From: Gammaproteobacteria bacterium
GTDB lineage: Bacteria > Pseudomonadota > Gammaproteobacteria > GRL18
Assembly (NCBI GenBank): GCA_015488755.1
Contig: WFNB01000093.1
Span: 1-64,000 of the forward strand
Length of the DNA stretch: 64,000 bases
Reading direction: 5' to 3'
Shown here: one piece after another, positions 8,083 through 16,496 of the stretch
Position numbering within the stretch: the first letter of the stretch is position 1
How the letters are laid out: the number at the start of each line of letters is the position of its first letter
The notes under the pieces: generated by a model
Database searches by the model: none
What the model was told of the DNA's origin: nothing
The model's input: only the letters and a program-made list of their open reading frames with translations
Program-made: the position numbers and the translations under genes

Positions 8083-9178
8083 AAAAACAGTCTTACAGCT
8101 TTGCCATGATTATAGTGTGCCTTATTTGGATGTTGCTCGCCAATATGCCAGTTTATTTAAGGGAACGGATTATCGGGTGATCACTGTGTATCTTATTGGC
8201 AATAAAAACAGTGAGGTTGTTCATTATACCGATTCAGATGAGGTTTTATTTCTAGAAAATTGCTCTAAAGAATTGCGTGGTTTAAAGCGTAAACAGATCA
8301 AACAAGTCAAACAATTATGTCAGCAATACGATTTTGATTTTATTATTGCCCATCGTTATAAGGCCATGTTTATTGCTCGACATATTGATAATATGCCGGT
8401 GATTGGTATTCATCACTCCTATGGTAATTATCTGCGTTTTATGCGCCGTTGGTATGTGAATCATCATGTTAAAAATCTTTATCTTGTTGGAGTTTCTAAT
8501 GCCATTCGTGATGATATTCGTCATTATTTGCCTAACTACCCACAAGAGCAGATTCAAACACTTTATAATCGAATTAATATCAATGCGGTTATGGAAGCAC
8601 AAGTGCCACGTTATGAAGCTAGAGAACACTTAGGTATTGCGCAAGATGCCTATGTTTTTTCTAATGTGGGACGTTTGCACCCAGATAAGGATCAAAAAAC
8701 TCTGATTAGCGCCTTTGCAAAAGTGGCTCATAAACTCCCTAAGGCGATACTAATGATTTTGGGTAAAGGTCGCCTTGAAGCCGCTTTGAAGCAACAGGTA
8801 AAAGACTTAGGTTTATCTAATAAGGTGATTTTTACTGGTATGGTGGCTAATGCTGTTAACTATTATCGAGCCTTTGATGCTTTTATTTTAAGTTCAGACT
8901 ATGAGCCTTTTGGTATGGTATTATTAGAAGCCATTATGGCCGAGGTTCCTATAATAGCCACCAATGTTGGCGGGGCTAAAGAAATTATTAGCCAACAAGA
9001 ATGGTTATTTGATGTGGGTGATGATAATGCTCTGGCAGAAAGAATGTTAGCCATGTACCAATTAGATAGCTCGCAACGAGAAGTGGTTAATACAAAAAAC
9101 AAACAGTTTTTAGAAGCAAACTTTACCGATGATGCGGTTAAAAAAGCCTTTTGGCAATTGCCCTTTATGGCAATGTAA
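8075..9178 (+). CDS. Glycosyltransferase family 4 (GT-B fold)
   Basis: A 367-residue protein. The C-terminal nucleotide-sugar domain has GRLHPDKDQKTLISAFAKV near residue 200, ILGKGRLE, and the GT4 signature SSDYEPFGMVLLEAIMAEVP with ATNVGGAKEII around residues 273-307. Such enzymes add a sugar from an activated donor to a growing glycan in the cytoplasm. It overlaps the carbamoyltransferase by 8 bases and is followed after 3 bases by a GT9 gene, so the three form one operon. Donor and acceptor are unknown. Confidence 0.88.
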   Translation: MNKKTVLQLCHDYSVPYLDVARQYASLFKGTDYRVITVYLIGNKNSEVVHYTDSDEVLFLENCSKELRGLKRKQIKQVKQLCQQYDFDFIIAHRYKAMFIARHIDNMPVIGIHHSYGNYLRFMRRWYVNHHVKNLYLVGVSNAIRDDIRHYLPNYPQEQIQTLYNRININAVMEAQVPRYEAREHLGIAQDAYVFSNVGRLHPDKDQKTLISAFAKVAHKLPKAILMILGKGRLEAALKQQVKDLGLSNKVIFTGMVANAVNYYRAFDAFILSSDYEPFGMVLLEAIMAEVPIIATNVGGAKEIISQQEWLFDVGDDNALAERMLAMYQLDSSQREVVNTKNKQFLEANFTDDAVKKAFWQLPFMAM

Positions 9179-9181
9179 TTT

Positions 9182-10231
9182 ATGAAACCAGTCTCTAATC
9201 AAAAAAAAGCGATTAACTCATCTAATAAGCCCCTAAAAGTTGCTTTTATTCCTCTACAGCGTCTTGGCGATGGTGTCATTACCTTATTGGTGGCCAATAA
9301 TCTGCATCAAAACCATTACGATGTCACTATGTTTCATGGCTTTATGCACCAATTAAATGATTGGTTTGACTTTTCCATTCAAGCGTATCCTAGTCATGAG
9401 CAAATAGAAAAACGCTTACAAGAGTTTGACTTAGTGCTAATGGATCAATGCATTCCTTATGTATTAGAAAAAGATAAGCAACAGCAAATTGTTTTATCTG
9501 AGCGTTATATTTTTTTTGCTGCTGGGCGAATGCCTAAAGAATTAATACATAATCATAGTGAACGTTTACAACAGAGTATTGGTCTTGAGCGTCTATCAGA
9601 ATACCAGTCTTTTGCCACAGCAAGCCGTGCGATAAAATATAATAAAGAAGATTCAATGGTTGATAATATGGTGAAATATTGTCAGCTCACGTTAAAATTA
9701 AGCAATATCGCTAATAATACAGGGATAGATATCCCTAATTCTTTAGAATTTCAAAAATATAAGAAGCGAGTTATTATTGCTCCGACCAGCAGTCTAGAGA
9801 AAAAAAATTGGGGTGCTAAAAAATTTATTGCTTTGGCTCGCCATTTAAAAAAACAAGGTTATGATCCTATTTTTGCGCTTGCTATGAATGAACGAGAACA
9901 GTGGCAATTCATTATTAACAATGAATTTTTAATACCAGAATTACCCACCATAAAACATTATGCAAACTATTTGTATGAGTCTTTGGCTTTTATTGGTAAT
10001 GACTCTGGTGGTGGACACATGGCCTCAATGATGGGCATACCGGTACTGACTATAGTGAGCAGTCCACGGAAAATAAATTTCAAATGGCGACCCGGTTGGG
10101 GAAACAATGCGGTTGTTGCCCCGTTTGTTAGCCCTAAGTTTATGGGTAAACGTTATTGGCAGAATTTTTTACCGGTTAGAAAAGTGCTTAATGCCTTTTC
10201 TAAGATGATAAAAACTGAGGCTAATGACTAG
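9182..10231 (+). CDS. Glycosyltransferase family 9 (heptosyltransferase-like)
   Basis: A 349-residue protein with the GT9 layout: N-terminal FIPLQRLGDGVITLLVANNL, mid-protein APTSSLEKKNWGAKKFIALA, and C-terminal FIGNDSGGGHMASMMGIPVL that resembles the GNDSGPMH donor-site motif of WaaC/WaaF. Family members attach heptose or related sugars in the LPS core. The second half of the motif differs from classical heptosyltransferases (SGGGH for SGPMH), so the donor may differ. Last gene of the plus-strand operon; 155 bases without features follow. Confidence 0.8.
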   Translation: MKPVSNQKKAINSSNKPLKVAFIPLQRLGDGVITLLVANNLHQNHYDVTMFHGFMHQLNDWFDFSIQAYPSHEQIEKRLQEFDLVLMDQCIPYVLEKDKQQQIVLSERYIFFAAGRMPKELIHNHSERLQQSIGLERLSEYQSFATASRAIKYNKEDSMVDNMVKYCQLTLKLSNIANNTGIDIPNSLEFQKYKKRVIIAPTSSLEKKNWGAKKFIALARHLKKQGYDPIFALAMNEREQWQFIINNEFLIPELPTIKHYANYLYESLAFIGNDSGGGHMASMMGIPVLTIVSSPRKINFKWRPGWGNNAVVAPFVSPKFMGKRYWQNFLPVRKVLNAFSKMIKTEAND

Positions 10232-10386
10232 AACCTTAAAGTAAGTGATCCCTATGCTATACTGAGTTATCCTGTCCCAAAAGTTCTTAACTATCATCAG
10301 TCGTTAAATTTATATTTTCACGAAAATGGTTTCACTTGAGTGATTATAATGTCTTGAACTAATCAGAACTTTGATAGGTGTAAGTC

Positions 10387-11244
10387 TTATAGTTTTTCAA
10401 TTTGCTCTTGATCAAGCCCAGTTAACTCAATAATATCGGCAATAGAATAGCCCTTTTGTTTTAATTTGCTAGCAACTTCCATTTTTCCAGCATTCATCCA
10501 TTTAACTTTTCCTTTTTCTAGACCTTTTTCTAGGCCTTTTTCTAGACCTTTTTCTAGGCCTATATTATATGATGGTAATTCATCTATTCGTACTGATAAC
10601 ATGGTTTCTTCCTCTTGTACGACTTTCTGTAGTTCTCTATTCAAGGACAGTATTTCCAACATAGCCATTGAATCTCGAAAGCCTTTTTCATTGTTTTGGT
10701 GATAATGCTTTAACTTACGGATAATGTGATGGATCACCTCACGTTCATTACGTCCCTTAAAATCACAAAGAATGGCAATAATAAGAGCATCGGGTTTATT
10801 GGACTGTAAAAAATTCTTACAATCAACTTCGTGCATATCAATCAGATGGTAATGATACTCCAAGCCATTGCTATATATGCTATTGGCCATTGTTAAAGAG
10901 TCTTTACCGATATAAATCAGATATTGTTCCACATCATAGTTGGGCCATTGTAAACGGATGTCAGTGAGATAGCGTAACATGCGAATGCCAATTTTTGGAT
11001 CATTATTATTTTGTATCTCAACGTGTAATAAATACTCTCTATTTGCCTCTTTTACTAAGACCACAATATCAGCACGACGTTCTTCGATACGCTGAGTTTG
11101 TGTTTCTAATACTTCCAATGAGATAATATCTAGATTAAACAAGTATTTACTGATGTCTTCAATCAGCCGTTTGATGATATCTTTGGAAATAATGTCTTTT
11201 TCTGCCATGAGGAAAGTATAGTTGATTGTTGCAATAATTGCCAT
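10387..11244 (-). CDS. Rpn-family (PD-(D/E)XK) recombination-promoting nuclease-like protein
   Basis: A 285-residue protein. The N-terminal two thirds have the PDDEXK pattern of the Rpn/YhgA-like family: RRADIVVLV with a candidate metal Asp, then EYLLHVEIQN with the E-x-Q pair, and MLRYLTDIRLQWP after it. The C-terminus has four LEKG tetrapeptides and then a helical ending, SIADIIELTGLDQEQIEKL, typical of the group. An internal Met at residue 13 (MAEKDIISKD) may be the true start. Rpn proteins cleave DNA and promote recA-independent recombination, and some act in phage defence. It interrupts the glycan cluster and has no clear functional link to it. Confidence 0.8.
   Translation of the reverse strand: MAIIATINYTFLMAEKDIISKDIIKRLIEDISKYLFNLDIISLEVLETQTQRIEERRADIVVLVKEANREYLLHVEIQNNNDPKIGIRMLRYLTDIRLQWPNYDVEQYLIYIGKDSLTMANSIYSNGLEYHYHLIDMHEVDCKNFLQSNKPDALIIAILCDFKGRNEREVIHHIIRKLKHYHQNNEKGFRDSMAMLEILSLNRELQKVVQEEETMLSVRIDELPSYNIGLEKGLEKGLEKGLEKGKVKWMNAGKMEVASKLKQKGYSIADIIELTGLDQEQIEKL
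10511..10558 (-). repeat. Four tandem 12-bp units encoding LEKG in the Rpn-like gene
   Basis: Four exact-length units, CCTTTTTCTAG followed by A or G alternately (plus strand), occupy 10511-10522, 10523-10534, 10535-10546 and 10547-10558. Read on the minus strand they give the repeated peptide LEKG. The unit is a multiple of three, so slippage would change the length of the linker and keep the frame. Confidence 0.95.
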
Positions 11245-11275
11245 TAAGGGGAGCAGAGTTAAGCTCTTGCTACCC

Positions 11276-12169
11276 CTATCCCAGTGATATTTTGTTGATA
11301 TCGCCGTGATCCTTTAATGCCTGATTAACATTAATATACTGCCACTCGGTCACCTTAATTTTATAGGGAAACCATGATTCATCAGGCCAGCCTAAATTAT
11401 ATTCTGGGGCAATAATAACTTTATTCTCATTATCATTTAACCATCCTCCCCACCAAGAGAAGGTGCTATTAGCAAGAATATTGTACCGACAACGGGTGAG
11501 TAAATGCATATCAACGACGGCAGGATTATTGCGTGAGATGTATTTATTGGGCAGCTGTTCAAAAACCTGTGCAGCAAAATCTGGATCATCACTAATAATA
11601 ATATAAAAGAGATCCTCAGATAAGTTCTTAAGTGCTTCTTGGTAATAAGCAATGGGTAATAGCCAACCTAAGCCATCTTTTTTTTCTTCCATTGCCTGAT
11701 AATCAGAACGGCGCACATGAATGCAACATCTTTTTTCTATGGGGATATTAATTTCATCTTCAATATTTCTTACTTGCTCACGATAGTGTACTCTTGGAGT
11801 AAACCACCTTAAGATATTGTTACGGTTATCCTTAAAATAATATTCCGACTGGAAGGTTCCCTGTACGGTATAACCATCTTTTAGATCAAAAAATTCTGGT
11901 TCAATGAGCTCATGAAGTTTTGTGCTACTAAAGGGTATTTGTTTAAAGCGAAATAAACGTTTTCTAGAAAAGGGGTTTAATTCATAAAAAAAACGTTGCC
12001 AAAATAATGAAAATTTTGTTTCACCCGACAATTCAAAGTCTTCAAAAAGAGACCCTTTTTTACCCCCTCGAAAGCAGAATTGATAGCCTTTTTGATCAGC
12101 CAGAGTTTTACAGGCGGCGTATTGAAACATATTGTTGCCTGTTTGGGCATTCATTTTAAGCATTAACAT
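11276..12169 (-). CDS. Glycosyltransferase family 11 (alpha-1,2-fucosyltransferase type)
   Basis: A 297-residue protein with the GT11 blocks: N-terminal NAQTGNNMFQYAACKTLA, CCIHVRRSDYQ near residue 150 (the GDP-sugar binding motif), YIIISDDPDFA, and ILANSTFSWWGGWLN near residue 230. GT11 enzymes transfer fucose, or a similar GDP-linked sugar, to a galactose O-2. No GDP-fucose synthesis genes are in the window. It follows the upstream glycan gene by 5 bases on the same strand, so it is the last gene of the minus-strand glycan operon. Confidence 0.88.
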   Translation of the reverse strand: MLMLKMNAQTGNNMFQYAACKTLADQKGYQFCFRGGKKGSLFEDFELSGETKFSLFWQRFFYELNPFSRKRLFRFKQIPFSSTKLHELIEPEFFDLKDGYTVQGTFQSEYYFKDNRNNILRWFTPRVHYREQVRNIEDEINIPIEKRCCIHVRRSDYQAMEEKKDGLGWLLPIAYYQEALKNLSEDLFYIIISDDPDFAAQVFEQLPNKYISRNNPAVVDMHLLTRCRYNILANSTFSWWGGWLNDNENKVIIAPEYNLGWPDESWFPYKIKVTEWQYINVNQALKDHGDINKISLG

Positions 12170-12174
12170 AGGCT

Positions 12175-13455
12175 TTACTGGTACTCTTTTGCTAAAATGG
12201 ATAAGCTCATAGTATCCATTTTTTCATTAATTTCAATAATAGGAAAATCTTCTTTATTTTGTGTAATTGAATAAAGGCAATGACTGATATAGTCTATGGA
12301 GTCTTGCTGATATTCTAAATGATAGTGGGCAAATTTTTGTGCCTGCTCGATATAATAAGGATAATCCTTAAGCATGGTCTTAATATTATCAGCTAATTGT
12401 TGCTCATTGGTTGCTCTTGGGAGATAAAATTTTTCCAGAGATAATTCATCATTTAGATTGTCTATATTATAAGGGCAGACTAATAAGGATGGTCTGTTTA
12501 ATAGAGCAGAATCAATAACAGCATTGGTGTAAATACTCAGACTGATGGCTATGGGTTCTAGGCAATGGGTCAGTTTTTCTAAGGCATTAAGTGTTTTTAT
12601 ATTGCTAATAGTTTGTGATGCCTCTTGCCAATAGGTACTACGACTTCTGGGATGCGGTTTAATGTACAGTGTATAGTCTGGGTTATTTTCAGCCCATTTT
12701 TTTATATAATCATAAATATTTTGGTAGCTACGTTGCTTTTCTAAATCAGGATAAATACCAAACAATAAAATATTTTTATTGGCACTTCCTGCTTTAAGTG
12801 TAAAGTCTTTATTTGAAAAATAAGGGCCGGTTAATACCGCTTTAGTATGACCAAAACGGACTTGACGTTGCATGATTTTATCAAGAGAACTGCGACCATA
12901 TAAAAAATAATAATCATAATCAATTAAACTAAAACGAGCAAAATTATCTGTGGCAACACAATGCGCTATATGTACCAGTTTACCACAAGGCTGTATGGCT
13001 TCTCTTAGAAAGGAAGAATAAATTGAACCGTTTCTATCGCTAATAATAATTTTTGGCTGATAAGAATCTACAATATACTGGACATAACTGGCATTGAATA
13101 AGTGCTTAAAAGTAACAGCGTATTTATAACGAGTGAGTAAGCGTTTTTTTAAAATTTTGGACGGCCTTTGTTGAGCCGTTTCCAATACTGTGAGTCCCTG
13201 CTTTTGTAATTGAGCAATTAATGGATCTCTAAGCCTTAAGGCCATTGATTTTTCTGAGGCGTGTAAAAATAGAATATCACAGGTGTTATTCTTTAAATGA
13301 GATCGACTAAAAAATAAGGTAAAGAAACTGTATAGATAATAACGCAACGGTTCGATAATGCGCTTGGAAAATTTTATCTTTCCCTCAGAGGATTTACGCA
13401 TTTTATTTTGCCAGATAAAATAGTCTTGATACTGTTTTATTTTGTGCTTATTCAT
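12175..13455 (-). CDS. Putative capsule/teichoic-type glycosyl- or glycerophosphotransferase (GT-B-like)
   Basis: A 426-residue protein that I do not recognise with certainty. The C-terminal half has YTLYIKPHPRSRSTYW, the K-x-HP motif shared by CDP-glycerol glycerophosphotransferases, KpsC/KpsS and polysialyltransferase-like enzymes, followed by SLSIYTNAVIDSALLNRPSLL, where that group usually binds the nucleotide donor. No signal peptide or clear membrane span; FFTLFF near residue 40 is short. It lies 9 bases after the CMP-ulosonate synthetase gene, which fits transfer of a CMP-activated residue. The donor is inferred from context only. Confidence 0.6.
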   Translation of the reverse strand: MNKHKIKQYQDYFIWQNKMRKSSEGKIKFSKRIIEPLRYYLYSFFTLFFSRSHLKNNTCDILFLHASEKSMALRLRDPLIAQLQKQGLTVLETAQQRPSKILKKRLLTRYKYAVTFKHLFNASYVQYIVDSYQPKIIISDRNGSIYSSFLREAIQPCGKLVHIAHCVATDNFARFSLIDYDYYFLYGRSSLDKIMQRQVRFGHTKAVLTGPYFSNKDFTLKAGSANKNILLFGIYPDLEKQRSYQNIYDYIKKWAENNPDYTLYIKPHPRSRSTYWQEASQTISNIKTLNALEKLTHCLEPIAISLSIYTNAVIDSALLNRPSLLVCPYNIDNLNDELSLEKFYLPRATNEQQLADNIKTMLKDYPYYIEQAQKFAHYHLEYQQDSIDYISHCLYSITQNKEDFPIIEINEKMDTMSLSILAKEYQ

Positions 13456-13464
13456 TGGGCAATA

Positions 13465-14211
13465 TTACAATAAAGTGATTTTTTTAACAATTTTATCGAC
13501 ATCTGAGGGTATGTCTACGGCCAATGATCCAGCTTCTACTTCGACCATTTTAACCTTAATGCCTGCTTCTAAAAAGCGTAAGATTTCAATATCCTCTACA
13601 GCTTCTAATGGAGTTTTTTGGCTATTGCTATGAAAGAGTTTAAGGTGCTGTTTAGAAAAGGCATAGATGCAGACCTGCTTATAGGCAAAGTGAAAATCCC
13701 CCTCCTTTGATAAAGGAATACCAGCTCTACTCATATATAATAATGAGCCGTGTTGATCGCAAACCACTTTTGGGACGGTGAGTGAATCAAACTCTTCTGG
13801 TGAGCTTATTTTGCACATGGCATTAATAATTTGCTCTGGGTGATTAATATAGTCATTGATAATGGCTTGTATGTCACTTGGCTTAATTAAAGGCTCATCA
13901 CCTTGCACATTAATAATAAAGTCACACCCTAATTGTTCATTTGCTTCAGCTAATCGGTCTGTACCTGTTAAGCAGGTGCTGGAGGTCATAATAACCTGAC
14001 CACCAAAACCAGTGACTGTATCGGCAATGCTTTGGTCATCAGTGGCCACATAGACTTTTTGTGATCCAACCGCATCGCAACAGCGTTGCCAAACATGTTG
14101 GATCATAGGTTGGCCACAAATATCCACCAAGGGTTTTCCTGGGAAACGGGATGATTGATAACGTGCAGGGATTAGCACAGCAAAATTATAAGTGTTAAAT
14201 TGGGTGTTCAT
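13465..14211 (-). CDS. kdsB: CMP-ulosonate synthetase, KdsB-type (3-deoxy-manno-octulosonate cytidylyltransferase)
   Basis: A 248-residue protein with the KdsB signature set: AVLIPARYQSSRFPGKPL, VYVATDDQSIADT, STCLTGTDRLAEA, and FIINVQGDEPLI. The family couples CTP with Kdo to give CMP-Kdo and PPi for LPS or capsule. I chose the ATG at 14211, which gives the normal family length; a TTG at 14232 would add 7 residues and overlap the HAD gene. It sits in an operon with a HAD phosphatase and a pyruvate-aldolase-like gene, so its substrate may be an unusual ulosonic acid. It could equally be the only kdsB of the genome. Confidence 0.85.
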   Translation of the reverse strand: MNTQFNTYNFAVLIPARYQSSRFPGKPLVDICGQPMIQHVWQRCCDAVGSQKVYVATDDQSIADTVTGFGGQVIMTSSTCLTGTDRLAEANEQLGCDFIINVQGDEPLIKPSDIQAIINDYINHPEQIINAMCKISSPEEFDSLTVPKVVCDQHGSLLYMSRAGIPLSKEGDFHFAYKQVCIYAFSKQHLKLFHSNSQKTPLEAVEDIEILRFLEAGIKVKMVEVEAGSLAVDIPSDVDKIVKKITLL

Positions 14212-14221
14212 TGTTTTTTTC

Positions 14222-14884
14222 TTAATCGACAAAGGAATGCATCACGGGAAAGTGATACGCTTGTGCTCGTGCCAACATTTTTTCTTTTACATTGGAATAA
14301 GGGACATAAAATAGAAAATCAATCCCATTATCTATGGCCGCTTGATGATCAGCAATAGCATCACCAATAAAGAGCACTTTTTTATTTTTATGCTGTTTGA
14401 TGATGTGCTTAACATTATCGGATTTTGTTATCGGGCTACCCAGTATGGCGTTAAAATAATGAGCCAGATCGCGTTGTTTAAAGATTCTAATCAGTTGTTT
14501 TTCTTCTGAACCTGAAGCAATGTAGAGTATTTTATCACTTAAAGAATTGAGTAAATTTTGCATACCATCTGTCATGGCAACCTGTAAATATTCTTGTTCA
14601 ACTGCATTGTTATAGTATTGTAAAATCAACTGTTGTTGCTGAATACTTTTTTCTTTGCTGAGCCCCCATAATGTTTCGACAAAATATTGACTATGGAAAT
14701 AGCGACTTTTACCAAAATTATTTTTAAAGGCATCAATGGCAGAAGAGATTAATTCATTTGGAAATTCAGAGTCTTTTAATGCGACCCGCATGGCGGCTAT
14801 TTTCATTGTGTTGGAATCTAAAATAACCCCATCACAATCAAAAATAATGACATCATAAGCAGTGAATATATCACAGCAGGGCAT
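14222..14884 (-). CDS. HAD-superfamily phosphatase
   Basis: A 220-residue HAD hydrolase of subfamily I. Motif I is VIIFDCDGVILDS near residues 12-24 (nucleophile Asp and the second Asp at +2), motif II is LYIASGSEE, and motif IV is VLFIGDAIADHQAA. It would remove a phosphate from a small metabolite in the cytoplasm. It overlaps the upstream aldolase gene by 14 bases, and kdsB follows after 10. A sugar-acid phosphate made by the aldolase and later activated with CMP is the most natural substrate. It is not a close match to the shorter KdsC (motif placement and cap differ). Confidence 0.8.
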   Translation of the reverse strand: MPCCDIFTAYDVIIFDCDGVILDSNTMKIAAMRVALKDSEFPNELISSAIDAFKNNFGKSRYFHSQYFVETLWGLSKEKSIQQQQLILQYYNNAVEQEYLQVAMTDGMQNLLNSLSDKILYIASGSEEKQLIRIFKQRDLAHYFNAILGSPITKSDNVKHIIKQHKNKKVLFIGDAIADHQAAIDNGIDFLFYVPYSNVKEKMLARAQAYHFPVMHSFVD

Positions 14885-16496
14885 AAACAGATCCTTTTTT
14901 AATTGGGTAGGTTGTTGGTGTGATGGCTATAATATCTAAGTTACTATGCTTATCTTGTAATAATTGAAACAGACTGATCATTTCTTGTTGGCGTTTATCG
15001 GTAGCGTCATAGCCATCAAAACCTGCTAATATGATCTGTTGAGCATGCCCTGTTATGGCCACACATAAGGCATAGGCGATGGTTAAATCATAAGGAATAA
15101 CACATGAATTCTGCTCGGCCTGAAACGTATTGGTTGCTATTTTTACACCATAATTAATAGAATCGGGTAGGGTATTAAGGTGTTTAATTTCATTTTCTTT
15201 AAAACGATGTTTAGGATAGATTAGAGGCTTATTCAATTTCTGATAATGGTTATAGTCAGATAAAAATTTCAGATTATGAGAGATACAAAAATAGTTAATT
15301 AGGACATTATCAATTTTGTCGACCAAATTAATACCGATAACAATGGGCTGATATTTTTTAATATACAATTCAAGAGCACGTTTATGTTCATTTGTGCCAG
15401 AGGCATTAGAAATAATTAAGACATCACGGCCGCTAAAAATAGGGTCTAGCTTTTGTCCTATTGCTTCACTATTGGTATTGCTCAGTGATAAAGCGGTTTC
15501 TAATAATTTGCCATCGTATTTATTGGTTCCCCCTTCTTCTAGTAAAAATTTAATGGAGCCGACTAACTCTTCTTTGCCTAAATGGCTATTGGATAACATA
15601 TTTTGAATATACATTGGGTGGACATTATGTTGTGCGCCTAAAAAATAAAGCAAATGCTCCCCCCAACCATAGCGTTTTTTTAAAGGCTCAAATTGTTGTA
15701 TGACTAACTCATAAATAGAATAAGGATTGAAGGTTTTTTTATTTGCTTGATTTTTCTTTACAAGCAGGCTGGCCAATAATTTCTCAGTGGCTGTGTTGCC
15801 TGCACCTCGTCCCATGCCGGTAATAGTTGCATCGATCCACTGTACGCCTGATTCTATGGCCAATAAGCTATTATCTAAGGCTCGCCCCATATTATTATGT
15901 GTATGTATCCCCAATGGTTTATGCCATTGGCTGCGTAGGGCGGTAATAATACGAGTGACTTCATGGCTATCCATATTGCCTAAGGAATCAGCAAAATAAA
16001 GGATGTCTACACTATTCCATAAGGCAATTTGTTTCGCTGTATTACTGATCAACTCAGATGCTTTACCGCTTGCTTGCATTAAGTTAAAGGCAACTTGATA
16101 ACCCATATTTTTTAATTCAAGAGCAATCTCTCTAGATGCCTCCACCTCTTGAAAATAAGCAGCAATTCGCACTAAGGATATTTTGCTCTTATTTTTAGGG
16201 CTAAATAACTGGTGAATGGCAGTATGGATGCTCTTATCTGATGAGAGTATGGTTTTGGCATCTAACATAACAGCATAATCAAGATTATCAGGCAGTGATA
16301 AACTATTTAGATAATCTTCAGATGTATAGGCAAAAGCCCCTAGAAAAATTTCTTTAGGGAAATTTCTTAGGCCTAATTCGACGGTGTTAATACCGGAGCG
16401 GCTGATAGCACTTAAATAGTCATTGACTAAGTCTTCTGAAAAATTCCAAGCATTATAATAACCACCGTCACGCAAAGTGCAATCAAGTATGTTCAA
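14871..16496 (-). CDS. HMGL/DmpG-like pyruvate aldolase fused to an unknown C-terminal domain
   Basis: 541 residues in two parts. Residues 1 to about 300 are a TIM-barrel aldolase of the HMG-CoA lyase/4-hydroxy-2-oxovalerate aldolase superfamily: NILDCTLRDGGYYNAWNF at the start, and metal-binding GIHTHNNMGRALDNSLLA with GMGRGAGNTATEKL after it. Residues from about 340 (GRDVLIISNASGTNEHKRAL) to the end look like a Rossmann-type domain with ILAGFDGYDATDKRQ, vaguely like MptE/DUF115 domains. Genes of this type occur in glycan clusters. With the HAD and KdsB-type genes directly downstream, I infer that it joins pyruvate to a sugar aldehyde. It overlaps both neighbours. Confidence 0.75.
   Translation of the reverse strand: MNILDCTLRDGGYYNAWNFSEDLVNDYLSAISRSGINTVELGLRNFPKEIFLGAFAYTSEDYLNSLSLPDNLDYAVMLDAKTILSSDKSIHTAIHQLFSPKNKSKISLVRIAAYFQEVEASREIALELKNMGYQVAFNLMQASGKASELISNTAKQIALWNSVDILYFADSLGNMDSHEVTRIITALRSQWHKPLGIHTHNNMGRALDNSLLAIESGVQWIDATITGMGRGAGNTATEKLLASLLVKKNQANKKTFNPYSIYELVIQQFEPLKKRYGWGEHLLYFLGAQHNVHPMYIQNMLSNSHLGKEELVGSIKFLLEEGGTNKYDGKLLETALSLSNTNSEAIGQKLDPIFSGRDVLIISNASGTNEHKRALELYIKKYQPIVIGINLVDKIDNVLINYFCISHNLKFLSDYNHYQKLNKPLIYPKHRFKENEIKHLNTLPDSINYGVKIATNTFQAEQNSCVIPYDLTIAYALCVAITGHAQQIILAGFDGYDATDKRQQEMISLFQLLQDKHSNLDIIAITPTTYPIKKGSVYALL

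Noticed and set aside
10511-10558. Phase-variable on/off switching by the LEKG repeat
   Set aside because: The unit is 12 bp, a multiple of three, so changes in copy number cannot switch the frame.
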